DNA of 64,000 bases. Origin: Streptomyces sp. NRRL WC-3742. GTDB taxonomy: Bacteria > Actinomycetota > Actinomycetes > Streptomycetales > Streptomycetaceae. The DNA lies in contig NZ_JOCF01000032.1 of assembly GCF_000720635.1 (NCBI RefSeq), forward strand, positions 14,527-78,526. The letters run 5' to 3'. Numbering within the stretch: the first letter of the stretch is position 1; the number at the start of each line of letters is the position of its first letter. Of the stretch, positions 40,868 through 49,235 are shown one piece after another. The position numbers and the translations under genes are program-made. Below the pieces are notes generated by a model. It saw nothing but the letters and a program-made list of their open reading frames with translations. It made no database searches and had not been told where the DNA came from.

Positions 40868-41851
40868 ATGAGACTTCTGCTGCTGGGTGGGACGAACTTC
40901 GTCGGACGGGCCCTCGCCGAGGACGCGTTGGCCAGGGGCTGGGAGGTGACGGCCCTCAACCGCGGCAGCCGGCCCGCCCCCGAGGGCGTGCGGGCGCTGA
41001 CCGGCGACCGTACGGCCGAGGGCGGCCTCGCGGCGCTGGCGGCGGGGGAGTGGGACGCGGTGGTGGACACCTGGTCCTGGGCCCCCGCCGCGGTGCGCGA
41101 CAGCGCCCGGGCGCTGGAGGGCCGCGTCGGCCACTACACGTACATCTCCAGCCGGTCGGTGTACGACTACCCGACGAGCGCCGGGGCCGACGAGAGCGCA
41201 CCCGTGGTCGACTCCTCCCCGGACCTCACCGGCGAGGTGCCCTACGCCGAGGCCAAGCGCGGCGCCGAACTCGCCCTGGAGGCGCGCTACGGCGGCCGGG
41301 CGCTGCTGGTGCGCGCCGGGCTCATCCTCGGCCCCTACGAGGACATCGGCCGGCTGCCCTGGTGGCTCGACCGGATCGCCCGGGGCGGCCCCGTGCTCGC
41401 CCCCGGCCCCCGCGAGCAGGCCCTGCAGTACATCGACGTCCGCGACCTCGCCCGGTGGACCCTGGACGCGACGAAGGCCCGCCTCGGCGGCCCGTACAAC
41501 GTGGTGAGCCCCTCCGGGCACGCCACCATGGGCGAGCTGCTGGACGCCTGCGTGCGGGCCACCGGCTCGGACGCCGAGCTGCGCTGGACGGCGCCGGAGA
41601 AGATCCTCGCCGCCGGGGTCGCGCCCTGGACGGAGCTGCCGATCTGGCTGGCCCCGGGCGACCTGTACGACTTCCTGCACACCGGCTCCGTCGCCCGCGC
41701 CGAGGCTGCCGGGCTGCGCTGCCGGCCCGTCGCCGAGACGGTCGAGGACACCTGGGCCTGGCTGCGCTCGATCGGCGGCACGGCCCCGCAGCGCGCTGAC
41801 CGGCCGGCGGTCGGGCTCGACCCGCGGCGCGAGGCGGAACTCCTGGCGTGA
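40868..41851 (+). CDS. NAD-dependent epimerase/reductase-family protein
   Basis: The 327-residue extended SDR has the cofactor loop LGGTNFVGRALAEDAL. The YxxxK position reads YAEAK (about residue 123), with SSRSVYDY providing the Ser/Thr. The C-terminal half is a substrate-binding domain. It resembles the actinomycete isoflavone reductase/epimerase-like group. ATG at 40868 is preferred; a GTG at 40859 is possible. Tail-to-tail with the AAA gene at 1 bp. Confidence 0.85.
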   Translation: MRLLLLGGTNFVGRALAEDALARGWEVTALNRGSRPAPEGVRALTGDRTAEGGLAALAAGEWDAVVDTWSWAPAAVRDSARALEGRVGHYTYISSRSVYDYPTSAGADESAPVVDSSPDLTGEVPYAEAKRGAELALEARYGGRALLVRAGLILGPYEDIGRLPWWLDRIARGGPVLAPGPREQALQYIDVRDLARWTLDATKARLGGPYNVVSPSGHATMGELLDACVRATGSDAELRWTAPEKILAAGVAPWTELPIWLAPGDLYDFLHTGSVARAEAAGLRCRPVAETVEDTWAWLRSIGGTAPQRADRPAVGLDPRREAELLA

Positions 41852-41852
41852 T

Positions 41853-43901
41853 TCAGGAGCGGCCGTCGATCAGCTCCCCGTACGCCTGCACCAGGTCCGG
41901 CAGCCGCAGGGTCGCGAGGTCCTCGCGGCCCGGCGGCTCGCGCAGCAGCGAGAGTCTCAGGTCCCGGTAGGCGCAGGACTTCTCGTACAGGGTGCGGATG
42001 AACCGGCCGTTGCCCAGCTCGTCGATCCAGCCCTCGCGGACCACGTGGGTGCAGATGCTGGCCAGCTCCTCGGCCGCGTCCTCGTCCCAGCCGTCGCCGT
42101 CCCGGCCGGCCAGCGCCGCGCCGATCGCGGTCAGCTCGCCGGGGCGGTAGCTGGGGAAGTCCACCCGGGTGGTGAAGCGGGAGTTGAGGCCAGGGTTGGT
42201 GGCCAGCAGCCGGTTCATGCCCTCGGGGTAGCCGGCGAGGATCACCACCAGCCGGTCCCGGTTGTCCTCGGCGCGCTTGAGGAGCACCTGGAGGGCCTCG
42301 TCGCCGTACGCGTCGCCCTTGGTGTAGCCGGAGTTGGAGAGGCTGTACGCCTCGTCGATGAACAGCACGCCGTCCAGCGCCGAGTCGATCAGCTCGTTCG
42401 CCTTCACGGCGGTCTGGCCGAGGAACTCGCCCACCAGGTCCGCCCGTTGGGCCTCCACCAGGTGGTCGCCGGAGAGCAGGCCCAGGGCGTGGAACACCCG
42501 GCCGAGTATCCGCGCCACCGTGGTCTTGCCGGTGCCGGAGGGGCCGGAGAAGACGAAGTGCCGCTTGGGCGGCTGGACGGGCAGGCCCTGCTCGGCCCGC
42601 AGCCGCGACATCCGCAGCTGCGCGGACAGCGCCCGCACCTGCCGCTTGACCGGCTCCAGGCCCACCATCAGCTCGAGCTCGGCCAGGGCGGCGTCCAACT
42701 CCCGTTCACCACCGGCCGGTTGGACGGCGGCCAGGGCCTCGGCCCGGGGCTCGGCCACCGCCCGTACGGGCAACTGCGCGGGAGACGCCTGTCCGGGCTG
42801 TCCGGGCTGACCGGCCTGATCGGGCTGCCCGGGCACCGGCGCGGTGCCGGTCCGCTCCCCGGCGGCCTGCGAGGCACCGCCCTCGACGGTCACACCCTCG
42901 ACGGTCGCACCCTCGGCGGGCTCGGCCTCCGCCACCCCCTCCTGCGGCGGGTAGCCGTTCAGCAGGGAGCCGTTCAGTAACACGCCGTCCGGCAGCGGGG
43001 CCTGCTCGGAGAGGCCGAAGCCCGGCCCCTCCACGAAGAGCGTCTCGTCCTGGTACCCGACGGGCTCCGCCGCCCCGCCCTCGCCCGGCCGGATGCCGCT
43101 CAGCAGGCCGTCCGCGAGGGCGTCCTCGGCGGCGATGGCCTCCAGCCGGGCCGCCGTGTCCATGAACGCCTGGTCCGCCCGGTGCACCGCCCGGTACAGC
43201 GGCAGCGCGGCGGCGCTGCGCCCGGCGCCCTCGTACGCCCGCGCCAGCCAGTACCGCAGCTCCTTGCGCTGCGGCTGCTCGGAGCGGCAGCGGGCCAGGG
43301 AGGCGGCCAGCGGGACCTGCGCCTGGGCGCACATGTCCAGGCGCACCCGGGCCATTCCGGCGAACAGGCCGGCCTCTATGCCGAGCATCGGGTCGTCCAG
43401 CAGCCGGTCGGTGTCGCGGATCAGCTGCTCCCAGTCCTTGAGCAGGTAGGAGCGGCAGGCGTACAGGAACTGCGCGGAGGGGTCCTCGCTCGCGGGGGCG
43501 CACTGCTCCAACGCCCGGTCCAGCTCGGCGAGATGGCGCCCGTCCAGCCAGTGCGAGGCGTGTGCCAGGGCGAGGTCGCGGGCGTCCTCCAGCACCGGCT
43601 GCACCCACCAGCCCAGCCAGTACCAGGAGCTGAGGGGGCGTCGGTGCAGGCGCCGCTGCTCGCCGAAGCGGTTCTGGTTGCGGTACATGGCGAGCAGGGC
43701 GGCGGAGGTGTCGCTGCGCAGGGCGTGCAGGCCGAGCCAGGCGTCGGCCATGCCGGGGTCGAGCCGGACGGCGGCGCGGAACTCCTCCTCGGCGCGGGCG
43801 TAGGCACCGGCCGTGTAGGCGTCCATGGCACGCTGCCAGGCGCGGTCGGCGAGCCGGTCCGGGCCGCCCGCCGTGCTGTCGGAACTGTCCACCGTCGTCA
43901 C
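41853..43901 (-). CDS. EccA/CbbX-like AAA+ ATPase with N-terminal TPR region
   Basis: The 682-residue protein has a TPR-like helical half (about 15-250; AYTAGAYARAEEEFRAAVRLDP) and an acidic, repeat-rich linker (about 255-400, with GQPGQPGQ and VEGVTVEG). An AAA+ domain follows with Walker A GPSGTGKT, Walker B VLFIDEAYSL and a sensor region (NSRFTTRVDFPSY). This layout is that of EccA proteins of type VII secretion, but no esx/ecc gene is nearby, so it is a stand-alone member. It is soluble and probably remodels a protein partner. Confidence 0.85.
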   Translation of the reverse strand: MTTVDSSDSTAGGPDRLADRAWQRAMDAYTAGAYARAEEEFRAAVRLDPGMADAWLGLHALRSDTSAALLAMYRNQNRFGEQRRLHRRPLSSWYWLGWWVQPVLEDARDLALAHASHWLDGRHLAELDRALEQCAPASEDPSAQFLYACRSYLLKDWEQLIRDTDRLLDDPMLGIEAGLFAGMARVRLDMCAQAQVPLAASLARCRSEQPQRKELRYWLARAYEGAGRSAAALPLYRAVHRADQAFMDTAARLEAIAAEDALADGLLSGIRPGEGGAAEPVGYQDETLFVEGPGFGLSEQAPLPDGVLLNGSLLNGYPPQEGVAEAEPAEGATVEGVTVEGGASQAAGERTGTAPVPGQPDQAGQPGQPGQASPAQLPVRAVAEPRAEALAAVQPAGGERELDAALAELELMVGLEPVKRQVRALSAQLRMSRLRAEQGLPVQPPKRHFVFSGPSGTGKTTVARILGRVFHALGLLSGDHLVEAQRADLVGEFLGQTAVKANELIDSALDGVLFIDEAYSLSNSGYTKGDAYGDEALQVLLKRAEDNRDRLVVILAGYPEGMNRLLATNPGLNSRFTTRVDFPSYRPGELTAIGAALAGRDGDGWDEDAAEELASICTHVVREGWIDELGNGRFIRTLYEKSCAYRDLRLSLLREPPGREDLATLRLPDLVQAYGELIDGRS

Positions 43902-44239
43902 TCACGCCCCCCGCCGTGTGGCCCGGGGCGCGGCCCGGCGGATGGTCTGCGCACAACCGGGCCGGTGGTCGTCGTGCCCCCGGGGCGCATCCGCGCCTAC
44001 CCGGAATCGTACCGGGGCGGGGCTGATCCGGAAGGGTGTCTCGCGGGGTCAAATGCGATCGCGGAGGCGGTCGTTGACCGCCCGCGGGCCTGTTCGGGCC
44101 GGGCGGGGGCGAATTTCGGAAGGGGGCGGAGCGGTGCCCCCGGCTCACGGGGGAACAAGCCGGGGACACCGGGTCCGTCGCGGCCGGGAGCAGAAGTCCC
44201 GGCGGCTGTGGAGAACCTAAGCCGTGCCAACGCCGCAGG
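43902..44239. other. 338-bp noncoding stretch
   Basis: No gene is supported here. It contains a hairpin GCCGGGA/TCCCGGC (44183-44203) that could end the leftward uridine-kinase-like gene, several GC-rich short dyads, and presumably the promoter of the EccA-like gene. I compared it by eye with known riboswitch consensuses and found no match. Confidence 0.5.
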
Positions 44240-44851
44240 TCAAGGGGTTGTTGAAGGTTCACCGACGGTGCACGGCGCGATCCGCCCGGTCACCCCGTCG
44301 ACCCGCGTCGCGGCGTACGGCCGGCTCGGGTCGGCGGCGAAATGTGCCGATTCGGCCCGCGCCCAGCCCGCCCAGAAGTCGGCCAGTTCCGGACCGTCCC
44401 TCAACTCCCCGCGCCGACGGGCCGAAGCGGCGTCCAGCTCCATCCAGATCACCCGGGCGAGCCACGGCCGCACCGCCCGCCGACCGGCACCGACACCCTC
44501 CACCAGCACCACCGGGGCGGGCGGCACCACGGCCGTGCCCGCGAAGCGGCGCAGCGTCCAGTCGTACACCCCGTGCCGCGCCTCCCGGCCCGCCGCCAGC
44601 GGCGCGATCACCTGCTCCCGCAGCCGGTGCGTCCAGCCGAAGAGCTCCTCGTGGGTGGCCAGGTCGTCCAGGTGCACCACCGGGGCGCCGCCGAGGGCGG
44701 CCGCCAGCCGGGCGGCGAAGGTGGTCTTGCCGGAGCCCGCGTGCCCGTCCACCGCGACCAGCCGCACCGGCCCGCAGGAGGGCGCCAGCGCGCCCAGCTC
44801 CCCGGCGAGCGCGGTCAGGGAGTTGGCGGTGAGAGGTCCGGAAGCAGCCAC
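44240..44851 (-). CDS. Uridine-kinase-like P-loop protein
   Basis: The 203-residue protein has Walker A GHAGSGKTT at about residue 36, an HLDDL segment typical of nucleoside kinases, and VVLVEGVGAGRRAVRPWL. It lacks a clear extended nucleoside-binding region, so the substrate is uncertain. It could phosphorylate uridine or another small molecule. It diverges from the acyl-CoA dehydrogenase gene. Confidence 0.8.
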   Translation of the reverse strand: MAASGPLTANSLTALAGELGALAPSCGPVRLVAVDGHAGSGKTTFAARLAAALGGAPVVHLDDLATHEELFGWTHRLREQVIAPLAAGREARHGVYDWTLRRFAGTAVVPPAPVVLVEGVGAGRRAVRPWLARVIWMELDAASARRRGELRDGPELADFWAGWARAESAHFAADPSRPYAATRVDGVTGRIAPCTVGEPSTTP

Positions 44852-44953
44852 AACGGCAACCCTACGGTGCCGTAGCCCACCACTGCGGACAGTTCATCTG
44901 TGCTGGTCGTGACGCCGGGCCGGGATTCGGGCATACTCGCCTTCGCCACGCCT

Positions 44954-44969
44954 GTGAACGGCCGTTCAC
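44954..44969. promoter_or_regulatory. Perfect 16-bp palindrome upstream of acyl-CoA dehydrogenase
   Basis: GTGAACGGCCGTTCAC is a perfect dyad between the divergent genes. A -10-like CATACT (44932-44937) with GTGACG 17 bp upstream lies just before it. The form resembles TetR-type operators of fatty-acid genes. Confidence 0.55.
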
Positions 44970-45064
44970 CGCAACCCGGTGCCCGGTCGGGCCGACCCCG
45001 CCACACCCGCGCCGGACCAGCCGAAACCCCGGCCCGGTGCCCGATCGAGGAGGCGACCACCGCC

Positions 45065-46228
45065 ATGACCCCCTCTCCTGCGAAAGCCGTGGAGCGCCAG
45101 CTGCCCAGCGAGGAGGCCCGTGAGCTGCTGAGCCTCACCCGGGAGCTGGTCCAGCGCGAGCTGCGGCCGCGCGCGGCGCAGGACGAGGACGCGGGCCGCT
45201 TCCCCCGGGAGGTCTTCCGCACCCTCGGCGAGGCGGGCCTGCTCTCCCTGCCGTACGACGAGAAGTACGGCGGCGGCGCCCAGCCGTACGAGGTGTACCT
45301 CCAGGTGCTGGAGGAGCTCGCCTCCGGCTGGCTCGCGGTCGGCCTCGGCGTCAGCGTCCACACCCTCTCCTGCCACGCGCTGGCCACCTTCGGCAGCGAG
45401 GAGCAGCGTGAGAAGTGGCTGCCCGCCATGCTGTCCGGCGAGCAGCTCGGCGCCTACTGCCTCTCCGAGCCGCAGTCCGGCTCGGACGCGGCCGCGCTGC
45501 GCACCCGCGCCGACCTCGACGGCGAGACGTACGTCGTCAACGGCACCAAGGCGTGGATCACCCACGGCGGCCAGGCGGACTTCTACAGCGCCCTGGTGCG
45601 CACCGGCGCCGAGGGCCCCAAGGGCATCAGCTGCCTGCTGGTGCCCGGCGTCACCGAGGGGCTCTCCGCCGCCCCGCCGGAGCACAAGATGGGCATGCGC
45701 TCCTCGCCCACCGCCCAGCTGCACTTCGACGGCGCCCGGGTCTCCCGCGACCGGCTGATCGGCGAGGAGGGCCAGGGCTTCCAGATCGCGCTCGCCGCGC
45801 TGGACTCCGGCCGCCTCGGCATCGCCGCCTGCGCGATCGGCGTCGCCCAGGCCGCGCTGGACCTCGCCGTGGACTACGCCCGCACCCGCAAGCAGTTCGG
45901 CCGGGCGATCGCCGACTTCCAGGGGCTGTCGTTCCTGCTCGCCGACATGGCCACCCAGATCGAGGCCGGGCGCGCGCTCTACCTGTCCGCCGCGCGGCTG
46001 CGCGACGCGGGCCTGCCGTTCTCCAAGGAGGCGGCGATGGCCAAGCTGTTCTGCACCGACACGGTGATGCGGGTGACCACCGACGCCGTCCAGGTGCTCG
46101 GCGGCTACGGGTACACCCAGGACTTCCCGGCCGAGCGCTACATGCGCGAGGCCAAGGTCCTGCAGATCGTCGAGGGCACCAACCAGATCCAGCGCCTGGT
46201 CATCGGGCGCCACCTCACCAAGGGCTGA
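45065..46228 (+). CDS. Acyl-CoA dehydrogenase
   Basis: The 387-residue protein starts at 45065 behind GAGGAGG. It has the ACAD N-terminal helical domain, the middle domain with GAYCLSEPQSGSDAAAL and the C-terminal domain with ARTRKQFGRAIADFQ. Catalytic Glu is in VEGTNQIQRLVIGRHL. It removes two hydrogens from acyl-CoA with FAD. Chain-length choice cannot be judged. A strong bidirectional terminator follows. Confidence 0.95.
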   Translation: MTPSPAKAVERQLPSEEARELLSLTRELVQRELRPRAAQDEDAGRFPREVFRTLGEAGLLSLPYDEKYGGGAQPYEVYLQVLEELASGWLAVGLGVSVHTLSCHALATFGSEEQREKWLPAMLSGEQLGAYCLSEPQSGSDAAALRTRADLDGETYVVNGTKAWITHGGQADFYSALVRTGAEGPKGISCLLVPGVTEGLSAAPPEHKMGMRSSPTAQLHFDGARVSRDRLIGEEGQGFQIALAALDSGRLGIAACAIGVAQAALDLAVDYARTRKQFGRAIADFQGLSFLLADMATQIEAGRALYLSAARLRDAGLPFSKEAAMAKLFCTDTVMRVTTDAVQVLGGYGYTQDFPAERYMREAKVLQIVEGTNQIQRLVIGRHLTKG

Positions 46229-46247
46229 CAGCCCTCACCCCGTACGG

Positions 46248-46288
46248 CCGCCGGCCGTCACTCCAGGGTGCGGAGTGACGGCCGGCGG
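46248..46288. terminator. Bidirectional terminator
   Basis: A perfect 17-bp stem (CCGCCGGCCGTCACTCC, 46248-46264, with 46272-46288) over a 7-nt loop lies between convergent genes. Confidence 0.85.
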
Positions 46289-46306
46289 TTCACTTCTGAC
46301 GTCCCG

Positions 46307-46804
46307 TCAGCTGGCCCGCGCCATGCGGCGGCGCTGCTCCGGTACGGAGCGCAGCGGCGCGACCTGGGCCAGCGGGGCCGCCTTCACGGGGGACTCCGGG
46401 GCGGCTGCGGCGCGCACCGGCCGGTGCAGCACGGCGTGCGAGAACGGCTGGGTGCGCCAGTCGAGTTCGCCCGGCATCCCGAACAGGGCGCCGAAACCGG
46501 CCGGGCCGGTCTCCTCGGGGGTCTCGACCTCGGCCAGGTCGTCCGTCAGCGTGCCCGAGCCGGGGCAGATCGCGGGGGCGAAGGGGTTCCAGGCGGTCGG
46601 CAGCAGTGCGTGCTGCGGAAGTCGCTCCTCGTCGGCCACCAGGGCGATCGGGCGGCGGCACTCGGGGCAGTTGACCCGGAAGCTGTCCCAGGTCTCGGCC
46701 TCGCCGGGGCCGGAGCCCGGCGGGAGGTCGGCCGCGAGACCCTCGCGACCGGTCATATCGTCGGTCTCGTCGGCGTCCAGCGCAGGCTGGTCAGTAGCAG
46801 GCAT
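46307..46804 (-). CDS. Hypothetical protein with a zinc-ribbon-like cysteine motif
   Basis: The 165-residue protein starts at 46804 (MPATDQPALD) behind AGGGGG. Its centre has NCPECRRPIALV and a further Cys (AICPGSG), a possible metal-binding ribbon. The C-terminal third is Ala/Pro/Arg-rich and ends RRRMARAS. I do not recognise the family. It is divergent to the Lrp/AsnC gene, with 228 bp between them that hold no other gene. Confidence 0.65.
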   Translation of the reverse strand: MPATDQPALDADETDDMTGREGLAADLPPGSGPGEAETWDSFRVNCPECRRPIALVADEERLPQHALLPTAWNPFAPAICPGSGTLTDDLAEVETPEETGPAGFGALFGMPGELDWRTQPFSHAVLHRPVRAAAAPESPVKAAPLAQVAPLRSVPEQRRRMARAS

Positions 46805-47032
46805 GAAGATCCCCCTAGGATCGGGCCCGACGTGGTCGTCCAGGGCCACAACCAGCACTTCCCTCCGGCCAGGACTCATAATCCTGCGGTGCGGCGCACT
46901 GTGATGCACGCGGTGTGTCCTTGGCCACATCACCCGCCATGTTCACCCGGCATGTGCCCCGCAGGCACCTGCAGGGGTACGGGGTGCCACCTCGTGCGCC
47001 CCCCGTGCGCCCGAGCGGGTAGGTTGACCGCT

Positions 47033-47473
47033 GTGGAGGATCTCGACCAACGCATCGTCCAGCTGCTCGTAGAGGACGGCCGGATGAGCTACACGGACCT
47101 GGGCAAGGCCACGGGCCTGTCCACCTCGGCGGTGCACCAGCGGGTACGCCGCCTCGAACAGCGCGGGGTGATCCGCGGCTACACCGCGATCATCGACCCG
47201 GACGCCGTCGACCTGGCGCTGACCGCGTTCATCTCGGTCAAGCCCTTCGACCCCAGCGCCCCGGACGACACCCCGGAGAGACTGGCCGGCCTGCCCGAGA
47301 TCGAAGCCTGTCACAGCGTCGCCGGCGACGAGAACTACATCCTCAAGGTTCGCGTCGGCGCCCCCGGCGACCTGGAGGACCTCCTCGCCCGCATCCGCAG
47401 CGCCGCCGGCGTCTCCACCCGCACCACCGTCGTCCTCTCCACTCCTTACGAGGCCCGACCCCCGAAGCTCTGA
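47033..47473 (+). CDS. Lrp/AsnC-family transcriptional regulator
   Basis: The 146-residue protein has an N-terminal helix-turn-helix (DGRMSYTDLGKATGLSTSAVHQRVRRLEQRGVI, quoted in parts: TGLSTSAVHQRVRRLE) and a C-terminal RAM domain (LTAFISVKPF ... ENYILKVRV). It has the normal Lrp size and would bind an amino acid or similar ligand. GTG at 47033 is chosen; TTG at 47024 is a rival start. It is 31 bp upstream of an amidohydrolase gene, a possible target. Confidence 0.9.
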   Translation: MEDLDQRIVQLLVEDGRMSYTDLGKATGLSTSAVHQRVRRLEQRGVIRGYTAIIDPDAVDLALTAFISVKPFDPSAPDDTPERLAGLPEIEACHSVAGDENYILKVRVGAPGDLEDLLARIRSAAGVSTRTTVVLSTPYEARPPKL

Positions 47474-47504
47474 CCACGATCGGGCGAGGTGCAGACTTAG
47501 GCCC

Positions 47505-49121
47505 ATGACCGAACGCACCTTCCGGACCGTCCTGCTGCGCGGCGGCGCCGTCTACAGCCCCGCCGACCCCTTCGCCACCGCGATGCTCGTCGAGGGCGAG
47601 CACGTCGCCTGGGTCGGCAGCGACGGCGCCGCCGAGGCGTACGCGGCGACCGTCGACGAGATCGTCGAGCTGGACGGCGCCCTGGTCACCCCCGCCTTCG
47701 TCGACGCCCACGTGCACGCCACCTCCACCGGACTGGCGCTCACGGGCCTCGACCTCACCGGCACCCCCTCGCTCGCCGCCGCCCTGGCCGCCGTCACCGC
47801 CTTCGTCGACGCGCGGTCCGAGGGCCGGGAGAGCGGCGGCGTCCTGATCGGCCACGGCTGGGACGAGACCGCCTGGCCCGAGGGCCGACCGCCCACGCTC
47901 GCCGAACTCGACGCCGCCGCCCGCGGCGCCGCGCTCTACCTCTCCCGCACCGACGTGCACTCCGCGCTGGCCACCACCGCCCTGCGCGCCCTCACCGAGG
48001 GCCTCGCCGAGCGCCCCGGCCACGACGCCGAGGGCCCGCTCACCAAGGACGCCCACCACGCCGTCCGGCAGACCGCCCTCGCCCACCTCACCCCCGAGCA
48101 GCGCCGCCGCGCCCAGCGCGCCACCCTGGCCCGCGCCGCCGAACTCGGCATCGGCGCCCTGCACGAGTGCGCCGGCCCCGAGATCTCCTCCGAGCAGGAC
48201 CTCGCCGCCCTGCTCGCCCTCGCCGCCGAGGGCGAGGGCCCCGAAGTCTTCGGCTACTGGGGCGAGTTGGGCGGCATCGACACCGCCCGCCGACTCGGCG
48301 CCCTCGGCGCGGGCGGAGACCTCTTCGCGGACGGCGCCCTCGGCTCCCGCACCGCCTGCCTGCACACCCCCTACGCCGACGCCGACCACACCGGCACCGC
48401 CTACCTGAGCGCCGAGCAGATCGCCGACCACGTCGCCGCCTGCACCGAGGCCGGGCTCCAGGCCGGCTTCCACGCCATCGGCGACGCCGCCGTCAACGCC
48501 GTCGTCGAGGGCGTGCGCGCCGCCGGCGAGCGGGTCGGCACCGACCGGGTCAAGGCCCTGCGCCACCGCGTCGAGCACGCCGAAGCCCTGGACGACAAGA
48601 GCATCGCCGCCTTCGCCGAACTCGGCCTCACCGCCTCCGTCCAGCCCGCCTTCGACGCCGCCTGGGGCGGCCCCGACGGCATGTACGTCCAGCGCCTGGG
48701 CGCCGAGCGCGCCGCAGCCCTCAACCCGTACGCGGCCCTGCTGCGCGCCGGCGTCCCGCTGGCCTTCGGCTCGGACGCCCCCGTCACCCCGCTCGACCCC
48801 TGGGGCACCGTCCGGGCCGCCGCCTTCCACCGCACCCTCGAGCACCGCATCTCGGTGCGCGCCGCCTTCACCGCCCACACCCGCGGCGGCTGGCGCGCCA
48901 TCGGCCGCGACCAGGACGGCGTCCTGGTGCCCGGCGCCGTCGCCAGCTACGCGATCTGGGCCGCCGACGAACTGGTCGTCCAGGCCCCCGACTCCCGCGT
49001 CGCCGGCTGGTCCACCGACCCCCGCTCCGGCACCCCCGGCCTGCCCGACCTCACCCCCGGCCACGACCTCCCCGTCTGCCTGCGCACCGTCGTGCGCGGC
49101 CGCACGGTGCACCGGCGGTGA
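47505..49121 (+). CDS. YtcJ-like amidohydrolase
   Basis: The 538-residue metal-dependent hydrolase has the family motifs VTPAFVDAHVHATS (first metal ligands), FHAIGDAAV, HRVEHAE and FGSDAPVTPLDPWGTVRAA. The YtcJ branch includes enzymes acting on N-acyl amino acids or amides. No signal peptide. It is close behind the Lrp/AsnC gene and followed by a palindromic terminator. Confidence 0.9.
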   Translation: MTERTFRTVLLRGGAVYSPADPFATAMLVEGEHVAWVGSDGAAEAYAATVDEIVELDGALVTPAFVDAHVHATSTGLALTGLDLTGTPSLAAALAAVTAFVDARSEGRESGGVLIGHGWDETAWPEGRPPTLAELDAAARGAALYLSRTDVHSALATTALRALTEGLAERPGHDAEGPLTKDAHHAVRQTALAHLTPEQRRRAQRATLARAAELGIGALHECAGPEISSEQDLAALLALAAEGEGPEVFGYWGELGGIDTARRLGALGAGGDLFADGALGSRTACLHTPYADADHTGTAYLSAEQIADHVAACTEAGLQAGFHAIGDAAVNAVVEGVRAAGERVGTDRVKALRHRVEHAEALDDKSIAAFAELGLTASVQPAFDAAWGGPDGMYVQRLGAERAAALNPYAALLRAGVPLAFGSDAPVTPLDPWGTVRAAAFHRTLEHRISVRAAFTAHTRGGWRAIGRDQDGVLVPGAVASYAIWAADELVVQAPDSRVAGWSTDPRSGTPGLPDLTPGHDLPVCLRTVVRGRTVHRR

Positions 49122-49134
49122 ATCCGGTGTGACG

Positions 49135-49164
49135 GGCGAGGGTGGCGGCGCCGCCACCCTCGCC
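49135..49164 (+). terminator. 30-bp perfect palindrome terminator
   Basis: GGCGAGGGTGGCGGC joins its exact reverse complement (49150-49164) with no spacer. It lies 14 bp after the amidohydrolase stop and 70 bp before lnt. Confidence 0.75.
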
Positions 49165-49235
49165 TCTGCCGTCCCCGACGTTCCGGGGTACCTTCTTCCG
49201 ACAGCGTCCGAACAAGCACGTTTCAGGAAGATGGT

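Noticed and set aside
43902..44239. Possible riboswitch
   Set aside because: Compared by eye with cobalamin, ydaO, SAM and glycine consensus segments; no ordered match, only GC-rich hairpins.
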